The notes: generated by a model not told the origin, from the letters alone. DNA of 64,000 nucleotides from Asterias amurensis (GCF_032118995.1 NC_092669.1:12510335-12574334); one strand, 5' to 3'. Shown: positions 1 to 11,420, numbered from the stretch's first letter. Translations and numbers: made by a program.

Positions 1-201
1 ACCATAAACTGAACATTTTTGGCCTTGGTGTAATTATAAGAAACGTGGCTACCTCTGTGTTTGGCCCGACTGTGGAAATTTCTGCCACCCACCTACCCAC
101 CCATGTTTGTGTTTTGGATACATGACTTTATCTTTATTGCTTATAATTTGCAACCCTAGCCCAATGTGGAGTCAAAGTTTGTATTTTTCTTACCATTTCA
201 G
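1..201. repeat. intron-like sequence with degenerate repeat units
   Basis: This is non-coding sequence before the first aspartic-protease exon. It ends in a pyrimidine-rich stretch and a CAG acceptor at 199-201. The short phrases 'gtttggcc', 'cccacctaccc' and 'acatgacttta' recur here and again between about 2,450 and 3,300, so the same degenerate tandem family flanks both remnant exons. Confidence 0.45.
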
Positions 202-364
202 GGTCTACCGCTGAACAGAGAACATCTCCACTAGGAAAGTTCTTCGATGGTGGTTGCCAAGCAATCTTCGACACAGGGACCTCTGTTTTGGCCAACAGTC
301 ATTGAGGAATAGATTTCTAATCTTGATGGGAGCTGCACCTCTTGTCAATCTCGTCAAAGTAAAG
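202..364 (+). pseudogene. aspartic protease (cathepsin D/pepsin-like) exon remnant, second catalytic Asp
   Basis: This exon encodes the C-terminal-lobe active site of a pepsin/cathepsin D family (A1) aspartic protease. From 249 the frame reads GGCQAIFDTGTSVLANS. That matches the family motif GCQAI-DTGTSL, with the second catalytic aspartate at 270-272. The exon follows a good acceptor (CAG at 199-201) and ends at a GTAGGT donor (365). The frame then hits TGA at 303-305. In another frame, 323-364 continues with the expected downstream block (LMGAAPLVNLVKVK, compare the family's IGA-PLVNG), so a frameshift separates the two halves. The enzymes are secreted or lysosomal endopeptidases. Either this is a decayed copy, or the assembly has an indel here. 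The damaged terminal exon at 2,037-2,232 favours decay. Confidence 0.65.
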
Positions 365-477
365 GTAGGTCCAATGGAGACTTTCAGGACACTAGGTAGA
401 TGCAGACAAGAGTGCTACTTACCAGAGCACTAGAACTTGCTTGTTAACGAACACATTTGGTAATTACTCAAAGTAAT

Positions 478-1868
478 TGGGGGGGGGGGAATGTTCTCTT
501 CTTCTTTTTCTTTTTTTTTTGGGGGGGGGGGGCTTGGGTTCTTTTGAAGGGAGCGTTTCTTTTTAGGGGAAGATTGTATTTTTTTGGGGGGCGCGGGCGG
601 TGGTTTGAGGGGGGTATTTTTTTTTCCACAAAAAAATTTAGAACTTATTCTTTGAGGGGGCAGATGTTTTGGAGGTGTTTTTTTTCGTGTTTTTATTTTG
701 ATGGCAGACCTTTTTTCATTTTTTTTCTTAAGTTTTTAATTTTTGTTTTGGGGGGGTTGCTTGGTTTATTTTTAGTGTGTTTTTTGGGGGGCTGACCTTT
801 TTTCAGTTGTTTTTCTTCAGTTTTTTATTTTAGGGGTTGAACCTTTTTGCTTTGAGTGTGGGGGGAAATGTACACATTTTTTATGTTTTGTTTTATTTTG
901 GGGGCAGTCTTTTTTAGTTTACATTCTTGTTTTTGTTTGTAGGTTTTGGTTGGGGCAGCTTTTTTCAAAATTTGTATTTTGTCGGGGCGTTTTATGGGAC
1001 TTTTTTTTTTGGGGGGGGGGGCGGTTTTTTTTTTCTTTTTCTTTTTACATTTTATTTGGGGTGGACCTTTTTTTTGGGGGGGGGGGTAGCCGTTAGCAGA
1101 TTGTATTTTTCAATAACAAAGATTGAGGGAATTTTTGAGGACTTTTTCTTTGAGGGGGGGGGGGGTATTACTCTTCTTTTTTTATTCTGTGTTTTAGGGG
1201 GGGGTGGACTTTTTTTTTTTTTATATATTCTTTTTTTGGGGTGTTTTTGAAAACCTTTAAGAGCAGACTTTTCTTCCTTTTTTTTATTTTTATTTTTAGG
1301 GGGGAAAATTTTCATTTTAGAGGGCAGATTGTATTTTACATTTATTGTGGGTTTTGTTTGAGGGGGGCAGCCTTTTTTCATAAAATTTTCTTTTTTAGGG
1401 CGTTATTGGAGACTTTTTTTTAGGGCGGAAATTTTTTTCCTATTTTTTGTTTAATTGTCATTTTAGAGGGCAGATTGAATTTTAAATATTTCGAGGGTTT
1501 TGTTTGAGGGGAGCAGCCTTTTATTTCATTTAAAATCTTTTTAGGGCATTTTTGGAGGATTTTTAGGGCATTTTTTCCCCTGTTTTTTAATTTTACATTT
1601 TAGGGGCATATTGTATTTTAAATTTGTTTGGGAGGGGGGGGGGTCAGAGGTTTTCTTTTGTTTATGTTTTTTACATGCTTTTATTTTTGGGTGGAATTCT
1701 TCCCTTTTTTCACACTTTTTTTTAGGGGGCAGATTGTTTGTTTGTGGGTTTTGTTTAAGGGGCAGACTTTTTTCGCTTAGTTTTTTAGGGCATTTTAGGG
1801 GACTTTTTGTTTTCTTCTTTTTCTTTTTACAATTTTTTTTTTTTTGGGGGGGGGGGGGTGGGGCGAAC
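478..1868. repeat. T/G-only low-complexity tract (strand-asymmetric degenerate tandem repeat)
   Basis: For almost 1.4 kb the plus strand is composed nearly only of T and G, with G runs of 5 to 12 and T runs up to about 15. The phrases 'ttttagggggcagattgta' and 'gggttttgtttgagggg' recur at irregular intervals, so this is a degenerate tandem repeat and not random. It lies where an internal aspartic-protease exon would be expected, between the DTGTS exon and the terminal exon. Long open frames here (for example 457-795 and 927-1,250) are Phe/Gly-rich artefacts of the composition. The G runs could form quadruplexes on the plus strand. Confidence 0.8.
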
Positions 1869-2036
1869 CTAAAAATTATTTAAGAAACTAATAAATTTTG
1901 TTGGTGAGATTTTATAAATTTGTTTGAGTACCCAAGTTAGTGGCTCTGAAACGAGCTGGTTTTTACTTTGACCCTATTGGGTTAATGTCTTGAGTATAAC
2001 TGATGTAAATGATATTCTCCTTGTCTTGCATTTTAG

Positions 2037-2232
2037 GAAACCAAGATGGGAGACAGACACTTTGCGAGAGTGGATTCATCAATATGGACTTCCATAAACC
2101 CCTACATCCTGGGCGCTCTTTGGATCCTCGGTTAACATCTTCATTGGTAAATACATCTCCAAGTTCGATCGGGTGGACAACCATCAAGGATTCGCTGATG
2201 CTGTCAAGGGTGTAGAAATCAAGGCTGAGTAA
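2037..2232 (+). pseudogene. aspartic protease terminal exon remnant (frameshifted)
   Basis: This is the last exon of the same cathepsin D/pepsin-like gene. After an acceptor at 2,035-2,036 one frame reads QTLCESGFINMDFHKP, matching the family's KTLC-SGFMG-D-P-P. A second frame gives ALWILG near 2,115-2,132, matching the conserved WILGDVFIG block. A third gives NIFIGKYISKFDRVDN then HQGFADAVK, matching FIG-YY-VFDR-NN-VGFA. It ends at TAA 2,230-2,232. Two frame changes are therefore needed in under 200 bases. With the break in the upstream exon and no recognisable exon between them, this looks like a pseudogene. Clustered assembly indels next to the homopolymer-rich tract are the alternative. 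Confidence 0.65.
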
Positions 2233-2449
2233 AAAACCTACTTTGTTAATTGGAAGGAATATTACTGAGGGTGTACGGAAAAACTATTATAGATTAGCCA
2301 AACAAAAATATAATCATGTTTCCTATTACACTGAATGATTACAAGGGTCTTATGGCACTGTAGGTTTGAACCATTCAAACAGTGCTGGTAGGAATTATTA
2401 TGCAAAATAAAATTTAATTGTCATTTTGTTGATTATTGCAACTGGTTGC

Positions 2450-3300
2450 AAAAACTAAATAAACTCAGATGGACCATCAGTCACACCTGACATTTTTGGA
2501 AAAAATATTATGGCAAATAATATAGAAATATCGCCTACCTTTCCACCCTACTTTTTCCAGTGTAAAAGGAGACAAGATTTTGGCCTTCGTTTAATTCATT
2601 CAGTCGATGCTGTATGCGTTCGGCAGGACGGGGAAAAACTCTTTTTTTTTCCACTTTAAAAAAACCTACCAAATTTTTATCGAACTGCTGTACTTGCCAT
2701 GTTTTCAGTGTTACAGGATACTTGACACATGACAATCATTTTGTTTGGCCAAATAAAATTTTATAATTAATGTTGCCCACCTGTGTATTTTAAGTGTGAT
2801 TTTTTAATTGTCAAAGTGTCCACCTTTTATGAAGAACAAGACTTTTTTGTTACTTTGCCAATTATTCAATAAATGTAAAATAGGAAAAAATGGATACCCC
2901 TTTGTGTTGGGCCCAAAATATGAAGAATGGGAAACAAACTATTTTGCCCATCCACCAACCCATTACTTTGTAAGGAAAACATGACTTTCTTGTTGAATTG
3001 GCCAAACTTTGATAATACGCTGCCCACCTGTACTTTCCTTTTTTAGTTGGAAACATGACTATATTTCTGTTTGGCCATAACTACCTACACCTACCAATTT
3101 TACATCAAAGTGGGAAAAATAACTTAATTTTTGTATGGCCAAACTCTGAACAAACTGGTATTTACAACTTCATTTTCTTTTTGGGGCACTGTTGAAAAAA
3201 AAACACCTTGCCTACATTTCGAGTCCCTTTTTTCACTTTAATGGGAAACATGATTTTATTTCACTCACATTCAAAATAAAACATTGCAATGTACATTAAC
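2450..3300. repeat. degenerate tandem repeat, about 100-130 bp unit
   Basis: Phrases of the type 'gtttggccaa', 'gcccacctgtac' and 'gggaaacatgactt' return about every 100 to 130 bases (2,740, 2,830, 2,960, 3,040, 3,100, 3,240). The same vocabulary occurs at 60-150. No gene is visible in this stretch. Confidence 0.5.
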
Positions 3301-3419
3301 AGGAAGCAAAATAGTATCATTTTGTTGAGCTCAAGTGTGACCACTTTATAATTTGTTGAAATTTTAACAGGATTTAAACTGAATGATGGGCATAACTTGA
3401 CTGCAAAACAAATGCTGTT

Positions 3420-3789
3420 AAAAGCTTTGTTTATCTTAAAATCACTGGACTTTGATGGTAATCACTCAAAATAATTGTTAGCATAAAACCTTACTTGGAT
3501 ATGAGCAATGGATAGTATGAAACATTGGGAGAACTGGCTCCCTCAGAAGTATTGTAATTTTTGAGAAAGAAGTAATTTCTCAGCAAAATATTTGAATTGT
3601 ATTCGAGACCTCACGCGTGAGCTCTCAAAAACAAGCATCTGAAAGCACTCAACTCTGTGTGTTTTTTCTTCCATGATTCTCTCGCAACTTTAATGAACAA
3701 TTGAGTTAAAGTTTGCACAGGTTTGTTATTTTATGCATATGTTGAGACGACTGGTCTTTGACAATTACCAATAGTCTACTGCCTTTAAA
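3420..3789. mobile_element. foldback element, family M1 (diverged copy)
   Basis: This is one copy of the commonest repeat of the window, called M1 here. M1 is a non-autonomous element of about 380 bp whose ends read TTAAAGGCAGTGGACACTAT and the reverse complement. Characteristic internal phrases are 'ggctccctctgaagt', 'tttttgagaaagaagtaa' and 'tatgcatatgttgaga'. The right end (to 3,789) is clear; the left end is eroded. No transposase is encoded. Confidence 0.6.
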
Positions 3790-4265
3790 GGTATGATGCA
3801 GTATTACAGGATAAGAAAGATCATCTTTTAAATTTGGTTTGAAAACATTGATTTTTAAGAAACATTTCTGAAAAATATATGAAAAAGGTCTACTTAGCTG
3901 ATTTTGGTTTTTAGCCCGTGTAAACGTTTTTTACATGCTGAAAATTATGCTTATTTTTAGAAACTAAAATTCTAGAATAAAAACTTTTGTAATGTTGGAA
4001 TTAGAAATCTGAGTATTTAAGTATTTGTAATTTGAAGGCAGGACACTGTATCGAGAGGATAGATATATTGGCAACATTCTATTTAAATTTACAGTATTTT
4101 TTTTATTTCTTTCACTTTTATTGTAAGTTTTCATCATCAGTGTTGGAAAAAAATTCTCTGGCCTCTTTGGAGCCATCCTTGTTTAATACTGCACTTTATC
4201 TGTGAATTTTATCTGTTTATTTGTTTGAGTGTTATTTTGAAAAATAATTTGTAGTAAAACTTGTC

Positions 4266-4341
4266 TATTATTATTACTACTACTATTATTATCTTTATCA
4301 TTATCATTATCATTATCATTATCATTATCATTATCATTATC

Positions 4342-4424
<83 letters not shown>

Positions 4425-4464
4425 CATTATAATTATTATTATTATCATCATTATAATTATTTTT
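4266..4464. repeat. TTATCA/TTA microsatellite
   Basis: About 200 bp of perfect TTATCA hexamers interspersed with TTA trinucleotides. All frames stay open, giving spurious poly-Ile and Met-Ile open frames on both strands. Confidence 0.97.
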
Positions 4465-4710
4465 AAGATATATTATTATTTATACAAAATTAGGTTCCAA
4501 TAAAAAATGTTGGAGTATGAATTTAAATAAAAATTGTGCCATGTGTTCTTTCTTCGTCTTTGTTTTTAAATTAAATTTCAAAATGGTGGGTTATAACGTT
4601 TGGGCTTAACTATATTAACACTAAATTGGACTCCTTGAATAACTGATTGGCAAAACTTCTTTTTTTTTTATAACAGTAACAAGTTTTTTTATTACACACT
4701 GGACAATCTT

Positions 4711-4771
4711 GACCGACAGAGGGGGCTATTTAATTAATTTTTGACCGACAGAGGGGGCTATTTAATTATTT
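4711..4771 (+). repeat. direct repeat, 2 copies
   Basis: The phrase 'gaccgacagagggggctat' occurs twice in tandem (from about 4,712 and 4,742), each followed by a 'ttaatta' AT-rich tail. Confidence 0.85.
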
Positions 4772-4855
4772 ATTCCCGTAAATATATAACGCAATGCTAT
4801 ACATAGGTGGTTGTGTAATATTCATCACTCCAAAAAATGTATGATTTGTACAGTC

Positions 4856-4935
4856 ATCGTTGTGGCCTAGTGGTTAAGGTTACAGTTTCGCGAGGACAAG
4901 GTGAGAGGTTCGAGCCCCGGCACGGACCATGAGGT
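4856..4935 (+). mobile_element. tRNA-derived SINE head (A box and B box)
   Basis: An RNA polymerase III internal promoter is visible: A box TGGCCTAGTGG at 4,863-4,873 and B box GGTTCGAGCCC at 4,908-4,918, spaced as in a tRNA gene. The flanks do not form a convincing acceptor stem, so a tRNA-derived SINE or tRNA pseudogene is likelier than a working tRNA. The following 180 bases are GC- and purine-rich (4,980-5,115) and unlike their surroundings; they may belong to the same element. Confidence 0.65.
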
Positions 4936-5155
4936 AAGCGAAATAAAGAAATAACCCACGTTTCTTCCACAGGAACATGATAGGTACCCGACGCCCGGAC
5001 AGGAGACGCAGCAGCAGGAGTCAACACGGAGGCGGCACCACGAGGAGGGGACCACACCGGGACCAGAGAGAGAGGGGGAGGCGGCACCGGGAAGAGAGGG
5101 GGAGAGGGAGGCAAGATTTTTTCAAAAAAATCTCATTTTTGGGAAAAAAAAAAAA

Positions 5156-5350
5156 AAAATCACCGTTAATTTTTTTTTTAACGGTGATTCAAAATTTTAA
5201 AATCGCCTGAAACGCACGCTCGTTAATTTTGGTGAAAAAAGTTGGTAGAAAAATTTTTTTTACCAAAAACTTGTATTTTTTACGCATTTTTGGAAAATCA
5301 TTTTCTTAAAATCGCTTCAAACGTACGCTCGTTAATTTTGGTCAAAATCG
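5156..5350. repeat. perfect hairpin plus flanking direct repeats
   Basis: The stem AATCACCGTTAA pairs with TTAACGGTGATT across an A/T-rich loop (about 5,158-5,188). Two direct repeats follow, with 'acgctcgttaattttggt' at about 5,216 and 5,325. The region may be the body of the SINE-like insertion starting at 4,856. Confidence 0.55.
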
Positions 5351-5911
5351 GTGAAAAAAAAAAAAAAATTCAAGTGCAAAAAGTCGTCACACTCATAATT
5401 TTTGCACGATTTACATCTCTAAAACGTCCCCAAAATACTTCTAAACACCTTCACACTGCTCACACCGTTCCATTACAGCAATCCAAACCTTTTCCTCTTC
5501 AAAATTCATCCAAAATATACAACTTAACTCAAAAAACGGCCTTTAAATGCATCTTAATTGGCTTTAACAATGTGTATACACGTATATAGGCCTACGGTTC
5601 ACTTACAATAACAATACATACTACAGCTAACGCATTTTCGTACATCGATATTTACAATTATTGTACCTTTTTTTAACCAATTCTAAGACATTTAAATCAG
5701 TTTACATACATTTCGAGTCAAAAACAACTCATTTTCAACGAAAAAACTATGAAAATGAACACTTATTCACCTACATTTTCCCAGTAAATATTAAAGGAAA
5801 AAATAGTCAGACACCCATCACTACCTGTATTACCACTTTATAGAGACTGGGAACTAGACATAGACGGTTGCCATATGTAAACAACATGTCTTGAGCATTT
5901 GAGTACAAAGT

Positions 5912-6445
5912 ACACGATCTTTGAGCATCTATAACTCTACCAAAGGATCTCTAACTGTGAGTAATTTACAAGATTCATAACAATAGTGAGTAGCCAAGTT
6001 GTTTACAACGTTTGTGGAGTAACCAGAGATTGGGGAGGGAGGGGGAGGGGTGGCAAGTGGGATCAAAGATGTCATTTTACAGATACACCATCTTGGGGCA
6101 AAGCCATCATTTTACACGATCTTTGAGCATCTAAAACTCTACCAAAGGATCTCCAACTGTGAGTAATTTACAAGATTCATAACAATATTGAGTAGCCAAG
6201 TTGTTTACATCGTTTGTGGAGGAACCAGAGATTGGGCAGGGAGGGAGGGGGATGGCAAGTGGGGGTCAAAGACATCATACACGATCTTTGAACATCTAAA
6301 ACTCTACCAAAGGATTTCCATATGTTTACAAGATTCATAACAATATTAAAAGTAGCCAAGTTGTTCATAACATTTGTGGTGTAACCAGAGATTGGGGAGG
6401 GAGGGGGGCCTGGTGGCAAGTGGGGCAAAGACATCATTTCAGAGA
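5912..6445. repeat. three-copy tandem repeat, unit about 165-200 bp
   Basis: Each copy begins 'acacgatctttgagcatct' or close to it (about 5,912, 6,115 and 6,279) and contains 'gattcataacaatattgag' and 'aaccagagattggg' plus a G-rich run. Spacer lengths differ, so the units are diverged. The minus-strand open frame inside is a by-product. Confidence 0.85.
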
Positions 6446-6725
6446 ATATTTAATTTGAACTTGTCATTAAAAACGCAGTAGTGATGAAAGCAGTTGTCTC
6501 ACGCAAAGCAGATTGCAAGATGGTTACCCGAGAGCTGTTTCACTATCACCGTAACAGACATTTTAATGACAATTGTCCCCAAGTTTGTCTCATGTTTGGG
6601 AAAGTTTGAGGGCCCCTCTGGTTACGCCACTTATTTTAAACTACGACAAACTAATTGCACCTGTTCATCTCTACATGTAGGCAAACACACAAAATTAAAG
6701 GGCGCTGTAAGTTAACTAATGTTAA

Positions 6726-7075
6726 TAATAATAATAATAATAGTGGTTACTTATAAAGCGCTCATATTCATCACTCAGTGATGCTGAATACCGTCAACAT
6801 TCAGTATCCTGTTAGGTGTTGTGGAGTAATATGCAGCCAATCCGTCCAAGAATACTTGGGGCAAACCCTTCTCTTTTAGATAAGTGCACCAGGTTCTTTT
6901 ACGTGCATTACACAGCACACAGAACCAACGGCTTAACAGGTGTCCCCCCCCCCCCTCATGCGAAGGACATTTCAATAATGGTTGAGTGTCCTGCTTTAGG
7001 TCACAGGTGTCATGACCGGGACTCGAACCCACACTCTGTTGTATATCGAAACATCAACAGAGCTTCAGTCCGTAG
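6726..7075 (-). mobile_element. tRNA-Leu-like SINE, diverged copy
   Basis: Read on the minus strand, the tRNA-related head (from about 7,075) contains a B box at 7,018-7,030 (plus-strand GGGACTCGAACCC). The body includes 'ttttacgtgcattacacagc', and the element ends in an AAT/TTA trinucleotide tail (6,726-6,743). This is the same architecture as the fuller copy at 40,866-41,232. The A-box end is decayed. Confidence 0.7.
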
Positions 7076-7099
7076 TTCTTGTCGGTTTAGCTATAATGT

Positions 7100-8900
7100 A
7101 TCAACATCAACAACAACAACGGATGCGTTTTAATCTGAACATTGGTGATCAATCAGTTTGTCTGATTAGCCTGTTTAATAATACGTTTAGTCCCTGGTTA
7201 TGTTACAGAATAAATAGGATACATGCTTACTGGGGATCAAGAAGACTTATCGTCCTACAACTTAAAATAAATTTGGCATGAAACAAGAACTGGCACCCCA
7301 AGCAAACATTGACAAAATGAGGAGACCACCAACTTAGGGCTGGCTGACTAAGTTGTGCGCCTGCATAATTAAATACGTATTGGTTCACACCCTGCTCTAG
7401 TCAGTTTGACGTTTTGTTCAACCCCAAATTATTTACAATTTACACAGCCAGTTTCCCTTGTGGTTTACTACTTGATAGAATCTAAAATCAAAACTTAATA
7501 CCACCAATTGATACTATTGTTCCTCCCGTTCAACTCTTGCCTTTCTAGAAGTGCCATTGAAATGAAAGTATGAATGGTACAAAATCTTAGAACTGAACAT
7601 AATTTGTTGAAATCTTAACGATTGAGCTGGGTTGGTGTGTAAATCTATACTAAACAAACTTGATGTGTTCTTTGACAAAGCTGCGTCAAACACCCATACC
7701 TGTGAGCCACTTAAGCATCACATAGATACATGATTGTATAATACTCATACTAATTAATTTTCTTTCCATTATTTTGTAGATAGTTGCTGGCAGAAGAACT
7801 CCAGGAGAAGTACTCCCGGCATAAACCCCTCAGCATGGTTCAACTTTAATTGGCAACGCTATGAAGAGCTGAGCTGGAGAGTTCGATAAACCAAAACATT
7901 TATTGGTCTTTGTAGGACAGCACTCTCCAAGAGAATGAATTAGGAACGACTGGATAAGACAAATTCTACATGTAGCAACACATGTTTATTTTTCAGCTGA
8001 GCAGAAATGTGGCCATTGCAAATCATTGTGCTTTCTGCTTATGAGTTGATTGTTGTACTAGGCGTTGCCAGCAAAATGGCATAAATATAACTTTAAATAC
8101 TCTTCTGCCAGCACCAAACGATAATGTACCTTACATCAACAGTCACTATTAACAGACTGATTATTAGTAAAGGTCTGTTTACAAAATGTAACACTTCAAC
8201 AAATTTACCTCATTGCTTTTTTGCACAATTTTAATATTGTAGGGACCCAGGACTAGGGGGGGATGGTTGGGGATGGATCAGGGAAGTAAAATTGGCCCTG
8301 GGTGATTGTCGAGCCTTCCTGCTACTTAACTGCTTCACCGGACGGAGGACTTGTTTTTTGTACATCCCTGGCTTTCCCCCGGGGCCTGGACTACGAGGCA
8401 ATATATTATGATGTCAAAGTACAGCCCCGTCAAAGTGTATATTTGTAAACAGACCTTTTTACAATTCATACACAAAACAAAAGAGCCTACCTTAATATCC
8501 TAGTATTGAATAGTTTACAGAGTTGAAGTACGAGAAGCTTGTAGTAGAGAGATGATGAAGTGTTTGAAGTTGTGATGAAGCTGCAATCTAAGTGTTCTCA
8601 TCAATGCCCTTGTGCATCTCTTGTGAGGAAACTGCTGCTCCTCATCATCTTAATGAACCTGTTAACAGAAATCAAAGAATCAAGAATTGTTTGAATTATA
8701 AGAGCCATTGATCAAACTGGACAGTTTGTATTCAAATGTAACATAGTTACAAAGAGTGTTAAAAGCATTTTTGTGTAAAAATGCCTTAAAATAAATCCCA
8801 GTTTTAAACTGGTCAATTTAAAAGGCACTAAGGCAATGACCAGGGGAATGACGTATCAAGCCTGACACAATATTATGAACACTAATTCCTGTCATATCGG
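7100..8900. other. no confident gene; one possible terminal exon
   Basis: Mostly unstructured AT-rich DNA. The one suggestive item is a strong acceptor (pyrimidine tract and TTGTAG, ending at 7,779) followed by a 36-codon open frame from 7,780 to TAA at 7,887-7,889 on the plus strand, containing NPSAWFNFNWQRYEEL. I do not recognise it and see no partner exon, so it is not called as a gene. Confidence 0.3.
8500..8659 (-). other. candidate downstream exon of an unidentified minus-strand transcript
   Basis: On the minus strand a pyrimidine-rich tract ends in TTAACAG (8,660-8,666) and is followed by exon-like sequence. If joined in phase 1 to the candidate exon ending at 12,112, it closes a frame after three codons (G-S-L-R-stop). 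The exon's far end is not defined. Support is limited to splice signals. Confidence 0.25.
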
Positions 8901-8927
8901 TGTGTTAACATTATTGTCTAGATTGTC

Positions 8928-9100
8928 ACAATAAGCCTATTTGGAATAGCAGCTGCGCATGTCTGTTACTGCCGACAACGGGTTTTGTCTATCTTCCGTG
9001 ACCTTTTGACAATACCCGCTGGTGGTCACGGGAGATAGACAAATTGCTTCGTCAGCAATAACAGACATGCACAGCTGCAATTTCCGAATAGGTTTATTGT
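8928..9100. mobile_element. foldback element, about 173 bp
   Basis: Imperfect terminal inverted repeats of about 42 bp: the left arm from 8,928 reads 'acaataagcctatttgg', and the right arm ends with its complement at 9,100. The arms also share 'gcatgtctgttac' against 'ataacagacatgc'. No coding capacity; a solo MITE-like element. Confidence 0.85.
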
Positions 9101-9823
9101 AAACAGTTATTCTTATGAGCTTTGAAAATGCCTTGTTCAAACCAGTATCTTAGATTTTTTTATTGGAGAAGATATTCAATAAAACTTAAAATGAATGAAA
9201 TTGAAAATGATTGAGTTTTTTAACTTTTCAATAATAAGTGAAGTGCAGTGGAAGGTGTTGTGTTTGCAAAAAATTTTCCCAGCAAAATCCTGGGCATGTT
9301 ATTGATTGAAGTAAAGGCTGGTAGTAAAAAGGGAAACATCTTGGGGGCGGTTCAAGATTGAAAAAAAGGGGGGGGGGTGTAAACTGCAGGCTGGTTGAAG
9401 GGGTTACAACTTGGGGGCGAGTCAAGATTGACAGAAAGGGGGAGGTTGGTATAGAAGGGGTTGCAACTTGGGGGCGGTTCAAGACTGAAATAAAAGGGGG
9501 GTTGGAATTAAAGTACAGGCGGGTTGAAAATGTTACAGGCTGGTTGAAAATGTACCAGGCTGGTTGAAGGGGTGAAAACTTGGGGGCGGTTCAAGATTGA
9601 AAGAAAGGGGGGTAGATTGAAGTACAGGCTGTCAGTGGAATGGGTTTCTATGGGGCGGTTCAAGAATTAAAGAAATGGGGGAGGTTGGTATAGAAGGGGT
9701 TACAATTTGGGGGCGGTTCAAGATTGTAAGAAGGGGAGGTTGGGATTGAAGTACAGGCTGGTTGAAGGGGTTAAAACTTAGGGGCGGTTCAAGATTGAAA
9801 GAAAGGGGGTTGATTAAAGTACA

Positions 9824-10064
9824 GGGCCCAACTTCATAAAGCCAGTAAGCACAAAAATTTGCTTAGCACGAAATTTCTTTCTTGATAAAAACAGGATTAC
9901 CAACCCAATTTCCATGTGATTTTCAGGATTTAGCAAACAACAGCTGAATACCAGTATCAAGCAATGCAACAAATGGAAATTGGGTTGATTATCCTGTTTT
10001 TATCAAGGAAGAAATTTCATGCTAAGCAAATTTGTGTGGTTACTGGCTTAATGAAATTGTGCCC
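9824..10064. mobile_element. foldback element, family M3, copy 1
   Basis: About 241 bp. The ends read GGGCCCAACTTCATAAAGCC and, inverted, 'ggcttaatgaaattgtgccc'. The arms extend through 'gcttagcacgaaatttcttc' and 'aaaaacaggattaccaaccc'. The centre contains 'acagctgaataccagtatc'. No open frame of note. Confidence 0.92.
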
Positions 10065-10209
10065 AGACTGGTTGAAGAGGTTAAAAATTGGGGGCGGTTC
10101 AAAATTGAAAAAAGGGGAGGTTGGGATTAAAGTATACAGGCTGGTTGAGGGGGTTACAACTTGGGGGCGGTTCAAGATTGAAAGAAGGGGAGGTTGAGAT
10201 TAAAGTACA

Positions 10210-10464
10210 GGGCCCAACTTCATAAAGCCTGTAAGCACAAAAACTTGCTTAGCGTGAAATTTGTTCCTTGATAAAAAACAGGATTACCAACCAAATTGCC
10301 TTGTGAATTTCAGGATTTTATAAGCAACTAACAGCTGAATACCAGTATCAAGCAATGTGCAACAAATGAAAATTATGTTGGTAATCCTGTTTTTATCAAG
10401 GACGAAATTTCATGCTAAGCAAACTGTTGTGCCTACAAGTTACAGGCTTTATGAAGTTTGGCCC
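10210..10464. mobile_element. foldback element, family M3, copy 2
   Basis: This has the same structure and the same flanking minisatellite context as copy 1. It differs by scattered substitutions and small indels. Confidence 0.92.
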
Positions 10465-10670
10465 AGGCTGACTGAAGGGGTTAAAACTTGGGGGTGGGTC
10501 AAGATTATGAGAAAGAGGGGTTGTGATTGAAGTAGGCCTACAGGCTGGTAGTAGAAGGGGCTATATCTTGGGGGTGGGTCAAGAAATAGAAAGGGGGAGG
10601 TTGGTTAGAAGAGGTAGCAACTTGGGGGCGGTTCAAGATTGAAAGAAGGGGAGGTTGAGATTAAAGTACA

Positions 10671-11420
10671 GGGCCCAATTTCATAAAGCCTGTGAGCACA
10701 AAAATTTGCTTAGCGTGAAATTTCTTCCTTGAGAAAAACAGGATCACCAACCATGCAGATTCCAAAATAGCCCATTGCTCTACCACACCAAGCTCCAGAA
10801 CACCTAAAATCATTTTAATGTAGATTGCTAAATTTTCTGGTCTTATTTGTAAATAAATATTAAATATTCTATGTCAGATTTTTGGCCCCAAACATTAAAA
10901 AATAGATTTTTTTTTAGTGAATGGTATTTCAAAGAGTATCACCCACTCTAACGAAAAAAAGTTTAACTTTTACTTTTAATGGTCAGGAACCATGACAAAA
11001 ATTTAAAACGCTTCTTATAAAATACATAAGAATTGGTCACGTGATATATTGTCAGGATCCTGACAAAAATTAATTTTGAGCACTTTATTTCACTGCTACT
11101 AATAATTGGCGGACTTTTTCGAGCAATGGCTCAAATGAAAGCTTGTAACTTTACCCCCATCAAAATACATTTTAAATCAAAGTTTTTGGGTCAAATCATC
11201 CAAAAATCTGATATAGCATCTTTAACTGTTGGTACATTTCAGCCAGGCATTTGTCTTGAGATGTCAAATTGCCACGTGAATTTCAGGATTTATCAGCAAA
11301 CAACAGTAACAAGCAATATGCAACAGATGGAAAATAGGTTGGTAATCCTGCTTTTATCAAGTAAGAAATTTCATGCTCCAAGCAAATTGTTGTGCTTGTA
11401 AACAGACTTTATGAAATTGG
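10671..11420. mobile_element. foldback element, family M3, copy 3, interrupted by an insertion of about 505 bp
   Basis: The left arm starts at 10,671 and breaks off after 'caccaacc' (about 10,755). The rest resumes at about 11,262 ('aaattgccacgtgaattt') and runs to about 11,420. The intervening DNA has its own internal inverted segments: 'tctatgtcagatttttgg' near 10,870 against 'ccaaaaatctgatatagca' near 11,200. It looks like a second non-autonomous element. Target-site duplication is not obvious. Confidence 0.75.

Noticed and set aside
457..1883. Phe/Gly-rich and Lys/Pro-rich open frames
   Set aside because: Composition artefact of the T/G-only tract.
4209..4503. Ile- and Met-rich open frames on both strands
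   Set aside because: Translation of the TTATCA microsatellite.
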